Shown in pieces: positions 32,337 to 42,042 of a stretch of DNA of 64,000 nt (the first letter of the stretch is position 1; each line of letters opens with the position of its first letter). The notes beneath the pieces were generated by a model that was not told the DNA's origin, did no database searches, and saw only the letters and a list, made by a program, of their open reading frames with translations. The translations under genes were made by a program, and so were the position numbers. Source of the stretch: Aequorivita sp. H23M31 (GTDB taxonomy: Bacteria > Bacteroidota > Bacteroidia > Flavobacteriales > Flavobacteriaceae); assembly GCF_004022485.1 (NCBI RefSeq), contig NZ_CP034951.1:1488001-1552000 (forward strand), in the 5' to 3' direction.

Positions 32337-32816
32337 TCAATAATCGGTTCGGTCATTCTTCTTTTCCCAATTCTTGAATACTTCTCTCCCACCCTCTCTA
32401 TCAAGATTGATAAATTTTATCTTTCTATTGCCGATATCGGTTTCTATTTCCTCGTAAATAAATTGATCATCAAAACCTATTTCAGCAGCATCCTCTTTAG
32501 TACAAGCATAAAATACCGCTTTGGGGCGTGCCCAATAAATTGCACCCAAACACATCGGACAGGGTTCGCAAGAAGTATAAACAATACAATCCTCCAGTTG
32601 AAAAGAATTTAGCTTTTTACAAGCTTCACGAATGGCCACAACTTCGGCGTGGGCCGTGGGATCATTATTAGAGGTTACTTGATTATAACCTTCAGCAATT
32701 ATCTTATCATCTTTAACAACCAAAGCTCCAAAGGGACCGCCGGCATTATTGTCCATTCCCTTTTTCGAAAGTTCGATGGCTCTTTTTATAAATTCTCTAT
32801 CTTTTTCCGTTATCAT
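32337..32816 (-). CDS. Guanine deaminase (cytidine-deaminase-fold)
   Basis: A 159-residue CDA-superfamily enzyme of the bacterial guanine deaminase type, converting guanine to xanthine. Zinc-site motifs are both intact: TAHAEV (His/Glu) and SCEPCPMC (two Cys). The flanking NAGGPFGALVVKD, YNQVTSNNDPT and the GFDDQFIYEE C-terminal part are those of GuaD rather than TadA, which carries a different N-terminus and C-terminal helix. Length is right (about 155). It is 18 nt upstream in sequence from the hydrolase pseudogene and read in the same direction. Confidence 0.8.
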   Translation of the reverse strand: MITEKDREFIKRAIELSKKGMDNNAGGPFGALVVKDDKIIAEGYNQVTSNNDPTAHAEVVAIREACKKLNSFQLEDCIVYTSCEPCPMCLGAIYWARPKAVFYACTKEDAAEIGFDDQFIYEEIETDIGNRKIKFINLDREGGREVFKNWEKKNDRTDY

Positions 32817-32833
32817 TAAATTCAGTGTTATAG

Positions 32834-33529
32834 TTAATCCTTTTGATTTAAAAAGGTTTCGATTATTTCTGCCAGTTCACCCATTGGCACTGCTTCAATG
32901 GGATGTATAAAATTCTTTACAGATTTAAAATTGCCATTTTGAAGTGATTGTGAAGTTTTAATAGACTCTTCCTCCGTTGACATTCTATCCAATTCACCCA
33001 GACAAATTAACGTTCGGGCTTTTATTTTAGTGAACTCAGATTCTTGTAAGGGCGGATTGTTTCCCAAATCCTGCATGAGGTCAGCAGTTTTCGATACTAC
33101 CATACGCCAGTTTTCTTCTCCGTGGAGGTTTTCCAGTTGGTTAGCGAAGGCCGGAACCTTTTCTTGGATCTTTTTAGGATCAAGCTTTTGGATTTCCATT
33201 CTCGCAAAATCGGGATTCCACGAAAATTTAGTTCCTAGGGTTATAATTTTTTTAACGCGTGAAGGGTGATGTAACGCGAAATCCAAAGCTACATATCCTC
33301 CCATACTATATCCAAAAATATCCACCTTAGTAAGATTTTTATTCTTTATGAATGAAATAACATTCCCCCTAAATAAAGAAATAGAAAAATCGGATTCGCT
33401 CTTAAAATCGCCATGTCCCTCAAAATCCAAGGTATAAACATCTCTTGTTTCAGAAAGAATTTCCTGAAGCGGTAAAAGTTGTTGCTGGCTTCCTCATGCT
33501 CCGTGTAACAGTAATAATTGGATGTTCAT
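32834..33529 (-). pseudogene. Alpha/beta hydrolase gene with an in-frame TGA
   Basis: Read from the ATG at 33529 the frame is NIQLLLLHGA, TGA (33494-33496), then GSQQQLLPLQEILSE and onward without further stops to 32834, 231 codons in all. The oxyanion HGA-x-GS motif is split exactly at the x by the stop, the nucleophile elbow GYSMGG, the acid LGELDRMS and the His of IHPIEAVPMGE are all present. An internal ATG at 33430 would give a 198-residue product lacking the oxyanion loop. A point mutation (for example TGG to TGA) is the simplest reading; sequencing error remains possible. Confidence 0.75.
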
Positions 33530-33549
33530 TTCAAAATAATTATTCCAAT

Positions 33550-34044
33550 TCAATTGGAGAACAACAATAGGTTTTCTCCATCCTTATAAATATAATTCCC
33601 GATTTCTTTAAGACCTAATTTTTTTAATAGTTTAATAGAGGAGGAATTAGTAGGAAGTGTAATCGCGCTGATTTTAGTAATTCCCAATTTTTCTGAAGCA
33701 TATTGTAAAACCGCTTTGGCCGCTTCAAATGCAAAGCCATTGTTCCAATAGGCCGGCAGGAAAGCAAATCCAATATCGGGATGTTCAAGATTCTCCCGCT
33801 TATAAAGTCCCGCAGTCCCAATGGAAGCTCCTGTTCCTTTTAAAGTTACCAAATAAGGACCATATCCATATCTCAGATAGCAGTCAAAGTGGTTCATGCG
33901 AATATAATCTTCGGCATCTTCTAGAGAATTAATGTTTCTGTTACCAATGTTCTTTATCCATCCTTTGCTATTCATAAGTTCATAGACAAAAGATGCATCC
34001 TCTAGGGTAAAATTCCTCAGCTTTAAACGTTCGGTTTCAAACAT
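33550..34044 (-). CDS. GNAT-family N-acetyltransferase (RimJ/RimL-like)
   Basis: A 164-residue acetyltransferase. It starts FETERLKLRNFTLEDASFVY, the RimJ/RimL-type opening, and has VTLKGTGASIGTAGLYKREN, GFAFLPAYWNNGFAFEAAKA (acetyl-CoA loop region with x-GxG replaced by NNGFA) and KLGITKISAITLPTNSSSIK, followed by the terminal LLKKLGL motif. The substrate is not predictable. It lies 20 nt upstream of the hydrolase pseudogene on the same strand, so the GNAT, hydrolase, deaminase and small membrane genes may form one operon. Confidence 0.85.
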   Translation of the reverse strand: MFETERLKLRNFTLEDASFVYELMNSKGWIKNIGNRNINSLEDAEDYIRMNHFDCYLRYGYGPYLVTLKGTGASIGTAGLYKRENLEHPDIGFAFLPAYWNNGFAFEAAKAVLQYASEKLGITKISAITLPTNSSSIKLLKKLGLKEIGNYIYKDGENLLLFSN

Positions 34045-34138
34045 AAAAAAGGAATTACAAGAATATAACTTTGGATTCTCGCAAAAAACAAATTTTACAA
34101 GAATCCAAAATTAAAATACTACAATGTGAAATAAATTA

Positions 34139-35413
34139 TCAGATCTTAAAAAGGGGTAAATCAGACATCATCCCATTCACCTGGTCGGCAATACTTTCAA
34201 GTTTATCGTCATCATCATAATTGGACAGCGCATCATCTATCAGATCCACTATTTTGGACATATCCTTTTCCACCAGACCACGAGTTGTTACAGCGGCTGT
34301 TCCTACCCTGATACCGCTGGTTACAAACGGCGACTTATCATCAAAGGGAACCATGTTTTTATTGACGGTTATATCCGCCTTGCCCAAGGCTTCCTCCGCA
34401 TCCTTCCCAGATATATTTTTATTTCTAAGATCGATAAGCATCATATGATTATCGGTACCATCAGAAATTACGTGATATCCTTTTTCAATAAAAAGTTTGG
34501 CCATTAGCGCGGCATTCTTTTTCACCTGCACCATATAATGAAGAAATTCATCGGAAAGAGCTTCTTTAAAAGCCACGGCTTTAGCGGCGATAATATGTTC
34601 TAACGGGCCGCCTTGATTTCCGGGAAAAACAGCACTGTCCAAAAGACTGCTCATTTTTCTAAGACTTCCGTTTTTAAGCTTTATTCCAAAAGGATTGTCA
34701 AAATCCTTTCCCATCAATATCATTCCTCCACGTGGGCCACGCAATGTTTTATGGGTAGTTGTGGTTACTACATGACAATGGGGTAATGGATCGCCCATAA
34801 TACCTTTAGCAATCAGGCCTGCTGGATGGGCAATATCCGCAAACAATATTGCGCCTACTTTATCCGCAATTTCGCGGAATCTTTTATAGTCAATTTCCCG
34901 TGAGTAGGCAGATGCGCCAGCAATAATCATTTTTGGCTTTTCGCGGACTGCTATTTCCTCCACTTTATCATAGTCGATAAGCTCCGTATCTCTATCTACA
35001 CCATAGAAAACCGGTTGATATAGACGTCCGGAGAAGTTCACTGGCGAGCCGTGGGTAAGATGCCCTCCCTGTGAAAGATCAAAACCCAAAAACTTCTCAC
35101 CTGGTTTAAGACAGGCAGCAAAAACTGCGGTATTGGCCTGAGAGCCACTATGGGGCTGCACGTTGGCATATTCGGCCCCAAACAAGGTCTTGGCTCTGTC
35201 TATAGCAATTTGTTCTACTTGGTCCACTACCTCACAACCTCCATAATATCGTTTACCGGGATAACCTTCAGCATATTTATTGGTCAAAACCGATCCCGCA
35301 GCTTCCATCACTTCATCACTTACAAAATTCTCTGAAGCAATCAGTTCTAGACCGTTTATTTGACGTTGTTTTTCGTCTTCTATCAATTCAAAAATTTGTT
35401 CGTCGCGTTGCAT
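34139..35413 (-). CDS. glyA: Serine hydroxymethyltransferase
   Basis: A 424-residue PLP enzyme that makes glycine and one-carbon units from serine. Seen are the N-terminal [19 protein letters not shown], the [20 protein letters not shown] segment, [12 protein letters not shown] (PLP Asp-x-x-His), and the Schiff-base lysine in [16 protein letters not shown]. Length matches bacterial GlyA. The gene is monocistronic. A minus-strand TATTTTTG box lies 26 nt upstream of the start. Confidence 0.95.
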   Translation of the reverse strand: MQRDEQIFELIEDEKQRQINGLELIASENFVSDEVMEAAGSVLTNKYAEGYPGKRYYGGCEVVDQVEQIAIDRAKTLFGAEYANVQPHSGSQANTAVFAACLKPGEKFLGFDLSQGGHLTHGSPVNFSGRLYQPVFYGVDRDTELIDYDKVEEIAVREKPKMIIAGASAYSREIDYKRFREIADKVGAILFADIAHPAGLIAKGIMGDPLPHCHVVTTTTHKTLRGPRGGMILMGKDFDNPFGIKLKNGSLRKMSSLLDSAVFPGNQGGPLEHIIAAKAVAFKEALSDEFLHYMVQVKKNAALMAKLFIEKGYHVISDGTDNHMMLIDLRNKNISGKDAEEALGKADITVNKNMVPFDDKSPFVTSGIRVGTAAVTTRGLVEKDMSKIVDLIDDALSNYDDDDKLESIADQVNGMMSDLPLFKI

Positions 35414-35438
35414 AATTTTTATAAAAGTTAATTAATAC

Positions 35439-35446
35439 CAAAAATA
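35439..35446 (-). promoter_or_regulatory. Candidate -7 box for glyA
   Basis: On the minus strand this reads TATTTTTG, an exact TANNTTTG match 26 nt before the glyA start. No clear -33 TTTG is present. Confidence 0.4.
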
Positions 35447-35607
35447 CTAATTACATTCGGTAACTCTAATGAAATATATATATTTGAACTATCTTTTTAC
35501 AAACAAACCATTGCTTGTAAACCTATTTTCAATTGGATTTTCATTCGAATCCTTAAGATCCTGAAATTTCCAACCAAGATAATTTACAAGCCTAAAAAAT
35601 TACCGAC

Positions 35608-36888
35608 ATGCCAATAAACGCAAATGATCCAAAACGTAAAACCTGGTTGGAAATCCCCTCTGTTACAGATTTTCCCATACAGAATATCCCATTCGGTGTT
35701 TTCCTGACCCGAGATGATATTGTTACCATCGGGACACGTATTGGGGATTATGCAATCGATCTGGGAGCGCTTCACCAATTGGGCTATTTTAAGGGAATCG
35801 ATCTTACGGATGATATTTTTCTTCAGGACACCCTAAACGATTTCATAAGCGATGGCAGAAAGACCTGGCGTTTGGTACGAGATCGTATTGCGGATATTTT
35901 TGATAAAGAAAACCCAGATCTAAGAGACAATAAAAAACACAGAAAACATATTCTTTTTACTATTGACGAAGTAGAGATGCAACTTCCTGTTCACGTGGGA
36001 GACTATACGGATTTTTACTCCAGTAAGGAACACGCCACAAATGTGGGCACCATGTTTCGCGGAAAGGAAAATGCACTTATGCCAAACTGGCTCCATATTC
36101 CCGTAGGATACCACGGAAGAAGCTCGTCAATTATTCCAAGTGAAATCAACGTTCGTCGTCCTTGGGGACAGACCTTACCACCCGAAAAATCCGAACCTAT
36201 TTTTGGTCCATCCAAATTGGTCGATTTTGAATTGGAAATGGCATTTATTACTACAGATGCAAACGTTTTGGGAGAACCTATCCCTGTAAATGAAGCTGAA
36301 GAATATATTTTTGGACTTGTTTTGTTAAATGACTGGAGCGCACGGGATATTCAAAAGTGGGAATACGTACCTTTAGGACCCTTTTTGGCAAAAAGTTTTG
36401 CTTCTTCTATCTCTCCGTGGATTGTTACCCTTGATGCACTTGAACCTTTCAGGGTCGAAGGGCCAAAACCAGAAGTTAAGCCACTTCCCTATCTTCAGTC
36501 CAAAGGGAAGAAAAGTTATGATATTAATCTAGAAGTATATATTGCTCCTGAAGATGGGGAAGAAACGAAAATCTGTACTTCCAACTTTAAATATATGTAC
36601 TGGAATATGAGTCAGCAACTGGCTCATCACACCATCAACGGTTGCAACGTAAACAGTGGCGATATGATGGGTAGCGGTACCATATCAGGATCCACCCCCG
36701 ACTCTTACGGTTCCATGCTCGAACTTACTTGGCGCGGGGAAAAACCTTTAAAACTATCCGACGGCACCGAACGAAAGTTTATAAATGATAACGACACCGT
36801 TGTTATGAAAGCCTACTGTCAAAATAAAAACACACGTATCGGTTTTGGGGAATGTAGAACAAAGCTTCTTCCAGCTATCGAGATGTAG
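35608..36888 (+). CDS. fahA: Fumarylacetoacetase
   Basis: A 426-residue enzyme for the last step of tyrosine and phenylalanine breakdown (fumarylacetoacetate to fumarate and acetoacetate). It has the small N-terminal domain (NIPFGVFLTRDDIVTIGTRI), the core start DYTDFYSSKEHATNVGTMFR (with the catalytic His), the metal-binding LVDFELEMAFIT and LLNDWSARDIQKWEYVPLGP, and the C-terminal GDMMGSGTISG. Length matches the animal and bacterial FahA type rather than the smaller FAH-hydrolase family. No other tyrosine-pathway gene lies in the window. Confidence 0.95.
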   Translation: MPINANDPKRKTWLEIPSVTDFPIQNIPFGVFLTRDDIVTIGTRIGDYAIDLGALHQLGYFKGIDLTDDIFLQDTLNDFISDGRKTWRLVRDRIADIFDKENPDLRDNKKHRKHILFTIDEVEMQLPVHVGDYTDFYSSKEHATNVGTMFRGKENALMPNWLHIPVGYHGRSSSIIPSEINVRRPWGQTLPPEKSEPIFGPSKLVDFELEMAFITTDANVLGEPIPVNEAEEYIFGLVLLNDWSARDIQKWEYVPLGPFLAKSFASSISPWIVTLDALEPFRVEGPKPEVKPLPYLQSKGKKSYDINLEVYIAPEDGEETKICTSNFKYMYWNMSQQLAHHTINGCNVNSGDMMGSGTISGSTPDSYGSMLELTWRGEKPLKLSDGTERKFINDNDTVVMKAYCQNKNTRIGFGECRTKLLPAIEM

Positions 36889-36894
36889 CTTTTG

Positions 36895-37060
36895 GTTTCA
36901 GGTTAAAATTTCAGGTTGCAAGGTCCAGGTTCGAAGATTCGGGTTCAAAGTATCAGGTTTCAGGTTTTAAACTGATACTCGTCGACCCATACCGACTACC
37001 AACTACTGACTACTAGCTAGTGACTACCAATTACTAACACTGATTTCTGATTACTGATTA
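36895..37060 (+). repeat. Intergenic TTTCAGG and GACTACT repeats
   Basis: The 237-nt gap between fahA and the next gene has no gene. It holds several TTTCAGGTT units, then TACCGACTACCAACTACTGA, and ACTACTAGCTAG units. The second part resembles the end of the array at 14479-14805. Confidence 0.75.
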
Positions 37061-37125
37061 CTGGATAATGCTTGAAAATTGGCACCACTATTGTATTTTA
37101 GCCTTTCTAACCAAATATTTTAGTT

Positions 37126-38310
37126 ATGAAGGCTTTTTACCTTTTACTTTTTGTCACTTTTTTTAGTATTTCCTGCAACAGCGTTAAGCGGACCCAGAAG
37201 CTTGTGTCTCGAGGGGATTATGATCAGGCCATTTCCTTGGCTACAAAAAAATTGAAGAAGGACAAAAATGCCAAGGAATATGATGCGCATATCCGCATTT
37301 TGGAGGAGGCATATTTAAAGGCAAATGAAGAGGATTTGCGTAGAATTAGCTTTCTTACAAAAAGAAACAACCTGCAAAATGCCAAGGAGATTTATTACAC
37401 ATATCTCGATCTCGAAGCTAGACAAAAATTGATTCGACCGCTCTTGCCTCTTTATAGTAAAGAGATGGGACGGAATGCGAATTTTGTGTTTTCAGACTTT
37501 AGCGGTGATTTATTAAAATCAAAGGATGCATATGTAAAGTCGCTATATGAGGAAGCCGAAGTATATGGAAAACTAAATACAAAATCTGATTTTAGGAGCG
37601 CCTATAATATTTTATGTGAACTGGAGGAGGTTCAACCCCATTACAAAAACGTAGATCAACTTAAACAGGATTATCATTTCCAAGGTATGGATTTTGTTTT
37701 GGTCCGTGTTAATAATCACACCAATCAAATGATTCCGTTGCGATTGGAAAGAGATCTTTTAGATTTCAATACTTATGACCTAGATGATTTCTGGACGGAA
37801 TACCACAATAAAAAAGAAATGGGAATTAATTATGATGCTGGAATAAATCTCAATTTTCAGAATATACAGATTTCACCGGAGCGAATATCAGAAAAGCAAT
37901 ATACGCGCAAGGCTTCTGTAAAGGATGGAACAGACTATCGTCGTGACAGAAGAGGAAATATTGTTAAAGACAGTTTAGGAAACCCCATCACTGTGGATCG
38001 GTTTAAGGATGTAACAGCAACAGTTACCATTACGACCCAAGAAAAGAAAGTTTTTGTCGGTGGCACTGTGGTTTACATAGATTTAAGGAGAAATCGGGAA
38101 GTGAATAGCTTTCCTCTTTCAACCGAATTTATTTTTCAAAATAGCTTTGCCAAGTACCGGGGTGATCAACGGGCATTGACAATCGAGGACAAACAAATGA
38201 CCGGCAATAGATTTGTCCCATTCCCCAACAATGAGCAAATGGTTTTTGATGCGGGAACAGATATTAAGGCCCGTTTTAAGCAAATATTGAGTGATAATTC
38301 GGTCTATTAG
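37126..38310 (+). CDS. Hypothetical lipoprotein, 394 residues
   Basis: A lipoprotein (lipobox FFSISC, Cys17) of unknown function. The first third is helical and repeat-like (YDQAISLATKKLKKDKNAKE, with ILEEAYLKANEEDL) and resembles TPR-type helices; the second half is beta-rich with RRDRRGNIVKDSLGNPITVD and FVGGTVVYIDLRRNREVNSF, reminiscent of a surface domain. It is probably anchored in the outer membrane facing the periplasm. Its only close neighbours are the repeat region and the dnaB gene, which is convergent 98 nt away. Confidence 0.7.
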   Translation: MKAFYLLLFVTFFSISCNSVKRTQKLVSRGDYDQAISLATKKLKKDKNAKEYDAHIRILEEAYLKANEEDLRRISFLTKRNNLQNAKEIYYTYLDLEARQKLIRPLLPLYSKEMGRNANFVFSDFSGDLLKSKDAYVKSLYEEAEVYGKLNTKSDFRSAYNILCELEEVQPHYKNVDQLKQDYHFQGMDFVLVRVNNHTNQMIPLRLERDLLDFNTYDLDDFWTEYHNKKEMGINYDAGINLNFQNIQISPERISEKQYTRKASVKDGTDYRRDRRGNIVKDSLGNPITVDRFKDVTATVTITTQEKKVFVGGTVVYIDLRRNREVNSFPLSTEFIFQNSFAKYRGDQRALTIEDKQMTGNRFVPFPNNEQMVFDAGTDIKARFKQILSDNSVY

Positions 38311-38408
38311 GGTCTAGAGCCTAGAATCTAAACTGAGAAGCAAATTGGAATCAAAAACCAAAGTTTTATGATAACCAAGAATATTATCTATTAATCGGAA
38401 ATAATCAA

Positions 38409-39962
38409 TTAAAATGGAACATCGCTATCATCTTGGATAGAGAAATCATCATTCATTGAACTGCCGAAAGCTTCGTTGGCAGAAGGTAGGTTTTTAGTTT
38501 TGAAGGTATCGTCATTGGCGGCGTCGTTCATACGAGAATATATTTCCGTGGGCATTTCAAAGGTATCGAGACTTTCAAATTTACCGAGACTTCCGATAAA
38601 CTTCAGACGAATTTCATCCAATCCACCATTCCTATGTTTGGCAACTATAAATTCGGCCTGCCCGGCGGTAGGTGTATGTTCTTCGTCATCCCATTCATCA
38701 ATCTTATAATATTCAGGACGGTAAATAAAGGAAACAATATCGGCATCCTGTTCAATTGCACCCGATTCTCGAAGATCGGAAAGCAATGGCCGCTTACTTC
38801 CTCCACGGGTTTCCACTGCTCTGGAAAGTTGGGATAGAGCAATAACCGGAATATTCAATTCCTTGGCAAGAGCCTTTAAGTTTCGGGAAATTGTAGAAAT
38901 TTCCTGCTCCCTGTTTCCACCCTTTTGGCTTCCACCCGCAGTCATCAACTGTAGGTAGTCAATAACTATAAGTTTAATTCCGTGCTGGGAGGAAAGTCTT
39001 CTGGCTTTTGCACGAAGATCAAAAATAGAAAGTGAAGGTGTATCGTCAATAAAAAGGGGAGCTTTCTCCAATCCTTTCACCTTTACGTTCAACTGTTCCC
39101 ATTCATGTTTTTCGAGATTCCCGGTCCGCAACTTTTCGGAACTTAAATGGGTTTCAGAAGATATTAATCGCGTAATTAACTGGACCGACGACATTTCCAA
39201 GGAGAAAAATGCAACGGGAATATTATGTTCCACAGCAATATTTCTCGCCATAGAAAGCGTTAGCGCAGTTTTACCCATACCGGGACGAGCGGCGATTATA
39301 ATTAAATCGCTGGGTTGCCAACCAGAAGTAAGTGCATCTAATTTGGCAAATCCGGAAGGCACTCCTGAAAGTCCTTCTTTATTAGCGATTTCCTCAATCC
39401 GCTTTTTGGCCTGGATAACAAGATCTTGGGCAGTTTCAGAAGATTTCTTAATATTTCCCTGAGTTACTTCATAAAGTTTGGCTTCGGCATTGTCCAAAAG
39501 ATCAAATACATCGGTTCCGTCATCATAGGAAGCCTCAATAATTTCATTTGAAATTTTAATCAGACTTCGCTGTATATATTTTTGAAGAACAATGCGGGCA
39601 TGGAACTCAATATGTGCCGATGAGGATACTTTCTGGGTTAGTTGTATAAGGTAAAATTCCCCTCCTGCAAGGTCCAATTTCCCTTCCTTCTTAAGTTGCG
39701 AAGAAACGGTTAATAAGTCCACCGGTTGGCTTTTTTCAAACAGCTCGTAAATGGCGCCAAAGATGTACTGATGAGCGGGTCTATAGAAAACTTCAGGATG
39801 CAAAATATCGATGACTTCATCGACTCCTTTTCTGTCAATCATTAAAGCACCCAAAACAACCTCCTCTAAATCAATGGCTTGAGGTGGTATTTTGCCCTTT
39901 TCGAGCGAAATGACCTGCGAACTGCGAGTTGAAAAACTTGTTTGGGGTTTAATTTTTTCCAT
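38409..39962 (-). CDS. dnaB: Replicative DNA helicase
   Basis: A 517-residue hexameric DnaB helicase of the replication fork. N-terminal domain with PPQAIDLEEVVLGALMIDR; RecA-like domain with Walker A ARPGMGKTALTLS, Walker B IVIDYLQLM, and the terminal RESGAIEQDADIV and RNGGLDEIRLKF segments. No intein is present, although dnaB genes often carry one. The C-terminus is Asp/Asn-rich (NDDFSIQDDSDVPF), resembling an SSB-like tail. It is monocistronic. No origin-like iteron cluster is evident around it. Confidence 0.96.
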   Translation of the reverse strand: MEKIKPQTSFSTRSSQVISLEKGKIPPQAIDLEEVVLGALMIDRKGVDEVIDILHPEVFYRPAHQYIFGAIYELFEKSQPVDLLTVSSQLKKEGKLDLAGGEFYLIQLTQKVSSSAHIEFHARIVLQKYIQRSLIKISNEIIEASYDDGTDVFDLLDNAEAKLYEVTQGNIKKSSETAQDLVIQAKKRIEEIANKEGLSGVPSGFAKLDALTSGWQPSDLIIIAARPGMGKTALTLSMARNIAVEHNIPVAFFSLEMSSVQLITRLISSETHLSSEKLRTGNLEKHEWEQLNVKVKGLEKAPLFIDDTPSLSIFDLRAKARRLSSQHGIKLIVIDYLQLMTAGGSQKGGNREQEISTISRNLKALAKELNIPVIALSQLSRAVETRGGSKRPLLSDLRESGAIEQDADIVSFIYRPEYYKIDEWDDEEHTPTAGQAEFIVAKHRNGGLDEIRLKFIGSLGKFESLDTFEMPTEIYSRMNDAANDDTFKTKNLPSANEAFGSSMNDDFSIQDDSDVPF

Positions 39963-40074
39963 TGAGCGAATGTAAAGAAAATGTTAGCAGAAAGCCATGT
40001 TTTTTTCGGACTCTCTATTAACAGGTCATCAACATTCTAACTGTTGACAACTCTAAAATATTGTTGATAAGGCA

Positions 40075-40104
40075 TTAAAAAATCCGAAGCACGAACTTCG
40101 GATT
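40075..40104 (-). terminator. Intrinsic terminator of accA
   Basis: AATCCGAAG and CTTCGGATT form a perfect 9-bp stem around CACGAA (40081-40104). On the minus strand the stem is followed by TTTTTT, 26 nt after the accA stop. Confidence 0.8.
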
Positions 40105-40130
40105 GGTGGTAGTGTTTGAATTTGTTATCT

Positions 40131-41084
40131 CTAGCCTTTAAAGGTTCCCATTTCCAAATATTTTTCCATCCGTTTATCCACTAATTCGGTTGGGGATAAG
40201 ATTTTTAATTCATTATATGTCTTTTCAATTGCCGATGCAACTGTCGAAAAAGTCTTTTCGCGTTCACTGTGCGCACCTCCCAAAGGTTCTTTTACAATTT
40301 CATCAATAAGCTTAAGTTTCTTCATATCAGCAGCTGTAAGTTTCAGAGCTTCAGCGGCCTGCTCCTTAAATTCCCAGCTTCTCCACAAAATAGAGGAACA
40401 GCTTTCCGGAGAGATTACGGAATACCAAGTATTCTCCAACATCAGGATTCTGTCCCCGACACCAATTCCCAGTGCACCTCCACTGGCTCCTTCACCAATT
40501 ATTACTACAATAATGGGTACTTTAAGCCGAGTCATTTCAAGAATATTTCTGGCGATGGCTTCACCTTGCCCTCTTTCTTCTGCTTCGAGACCTGGATAGG
40601 CTCCAGGGGTGTCGATAAAAGCGACAACCGGAAGACCAAACTTTTCAGCAGACTTCATTAATCGCAATGCTTTTCGATAACCTTCTGGGTTTGCCATTCC
40701 AAAATTTCGATATTGCCGAGTTTTGGTGTTGTAACCTTTCTGCTGGCCAATAAACATATAACTCTGCTCCCCAATTTTACCCAAACCGCCGACCATAGCT
40801 TTATCATCCTTGAAATTTCGATCGCCATGAAGTTCCAGAAAAGAATCCCCACAAATTGCGGTGATATAATCCATGGTGTAAGGTCTTTCCGGGTGGCGTG
40901 AAAGTTGAACTCGCTGCCACGGGGTAAGATTTTTATATATCTCTAATTTTTTTTCTTTTAACTTCTTTTCAATCTGTTTACAGGTGTTGCTCACATCCAC
41001 ATCGCTCTCAGTTCCAATAAGACACGCCTTTTCATACTGTTCCTGCAACTCCTTAATAGGCAATTCAAAGTCTAAATATTCCAT
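40131..41084 (-). CDS. accA: Acetyl-CoA carboxylase carboxyltransferase, alpha subunit
   Basis: A 317-residue AccA, which with AccD moves the carboxyl group from biotin to acetyl-CoA for fatty-acid synthesis. Seen are the N-terminal [17 protein letters not shown] and charged coiled-coil, [38 protein letters not shown], the CoA/biotin-handling [20 protein letters not shown] and [19 protein letters not shown]. Length is typical. A minus-strand TATCTTTG box lies 36 nt before the start, and a perfect terminator follows, so it is a single-gene unit. Confidence 0.95.
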   Translation of the reverse strand: MEYLDFELPIKELQEQYEKACLIGTESDVDVSNTCKQIEKKLKEKKLEIYKNLTPWQRVQLSRHPERPYTMDYITAICGDSFLELHGDRNFKDDKAMVGGLGKIGEQSYMFIGQQKGYNTKTRQYRNFGMANPEGYRKALRLMKSAEKFGLPVVAFIDTPGAYPGLEAEERGQGEAIARNILEMTRLKVPIIVVIIGEGASGGALGIGVGDRILMLENTWYSVISPESCSSILWRSWEFKEQAAEALKLTAADMKKLKLIDEIVKEPLGGAHSEREKTFSTVASAIEKTYNELKILSPTELVDKRMEKYLEMGTFKG

Positions 41085-41119
41085 AATAATTACCCTTTAT
41101 ATTTTTTTTGCTTGATGCA

Positions 41120-41127
41120 CAAAGATA
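41120..41127 (-). promoter_or_regulatory. Candidate -7 box for accA
   Basis: On the minus strand TATCTTTG, an exact TANNTTTG match 36 nt before the accA start. A -33 TTTG at correct spacing is not clear. Confidence 0.45.
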
Positions 41128-41139
41128 AAATTTTTGCGC

Positions 41140-42042
41140 TTAGGTCTTTGATAATCTTTTTCGTTTTCTCTCTTGGGTTATTTTAATAATCCCATTGGTA
41201 ATGACTGTCAGTAAGATAATGATAGCCCCATAATAAAACTGAGGTCCCATTTTTTCGGAATCGCCTAAAATTAACAATGCCAAAATAATTCCATATACCG
41301 GCTCCATATTGATAGTAAGCATAACCGTATATGGACTAATCCATTTCATCACGTGGATAGAAGCAATAAATGCGTATGCGGTACAGGCAGAGGCCAATAT
41401 ACCCAAATAAATCCAATCGTGTGCAGAGACAGTAAAGAACTCGGTCGTGAATCTACCCGTGGCTGCAAGGAAAATTGTTATTCCAAATACACCAAATAAC
41501 AACTCGTAAAAGGAAATGGCAGAAGCTTTCTGTCTTTGAACAAATTTCCCATTAATTACGGAAAAAAGGGCGCTTAAGAACGCTGATAACAGGGCCAAAC
41601 CAATCCCAAGTGCATAAGAGGCTTCCACATCAAAAATAATATAGAGTCCGGCGACTACTATTAAGCCGAACAACACTTCGTACAGAATAATCCTTCTGCC
41701 ATAGAAAAGCGGTTCCAAAAGGGATGCGAAAAATGCTCCAGTTGAGAGCACAGCCAGCGTAACGGATACGTTTGATGCTTTTATGGCCCCAAAAAAGGTT
41801 AACCAATGAAGAGCGATAATGATTCCACCCAAAGCATAACCTGCAAGGGTTTTAAGACTAAACCTCAGATTCTCTCCTCTAAATTTTAAAAATAAAAATA
41901 CAAAACCCGTTGCCAAAAGCATTCTGTACCACACGAGTGGGATGGCCTCAAGAGAAATCAGCGCACCTAAAACAGCTGTAAAACCCCAGATAAAAACTAT
42001 AAAATGGAGATGGAGGTAGTTAAGAAGCTTATCGTTTCGCAT
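41140..42042 (-). CDS. EamA-family (DMT) membrane transporter
   Basis: A 300-residue protein with about ten hydrophobic helices in two EamA repeats: the first includes HFIVFIWGFTAVLGALISL, the second LLSAFLSALFSVINGKFVQR. The conserved Gly/Trp features of drug/metabolite transporters (IWGFTAV and SFYELLFGVFG) are present. Substrate is unknown. It overlaps lptG by 14 nt and is read with tgt and lptG, making a tgt-lptG-EamA run. Confidence 0.85.
   Translation of the reverse strand: MRNDKLLNYLHLHFIVFIWGFTAVLGALISLEAIPLVWYRMLLATGFVFLFLKFRGENLRFSLKTLAGYALGGIIIALHWLTFFGAIKASNVSVTLAVLSTGAFFASLLEPLFYGRRIILYEVLFGLIVVAGLYIIFDVEASYALGIGLALLSAFLSALFSVINGKFVQRQKASAISFYELLFGVFGITIFLAATGRFTTEFFTVSAHDWIYLGILASACTAYAFIASIHVMKWISPYTVMLTINMEPVYGIILALLILGDSEKMGPQFYYGAIIILLTVITNGIIKITQERKRKRLSKT

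Noticed and set aside
33494..33496. Selenocysteine at the TGA of the hydrolase gene
   Set aside because: No SECIS-like hairpin is evident, and the residue is the variable position after HGA, not a redox site.
38409..39962. Replication origin near dnaB
   Set aside because: No DnaA-box cluster, no AT-rich iterons and no dnaA/dnaN neighbours are seen.
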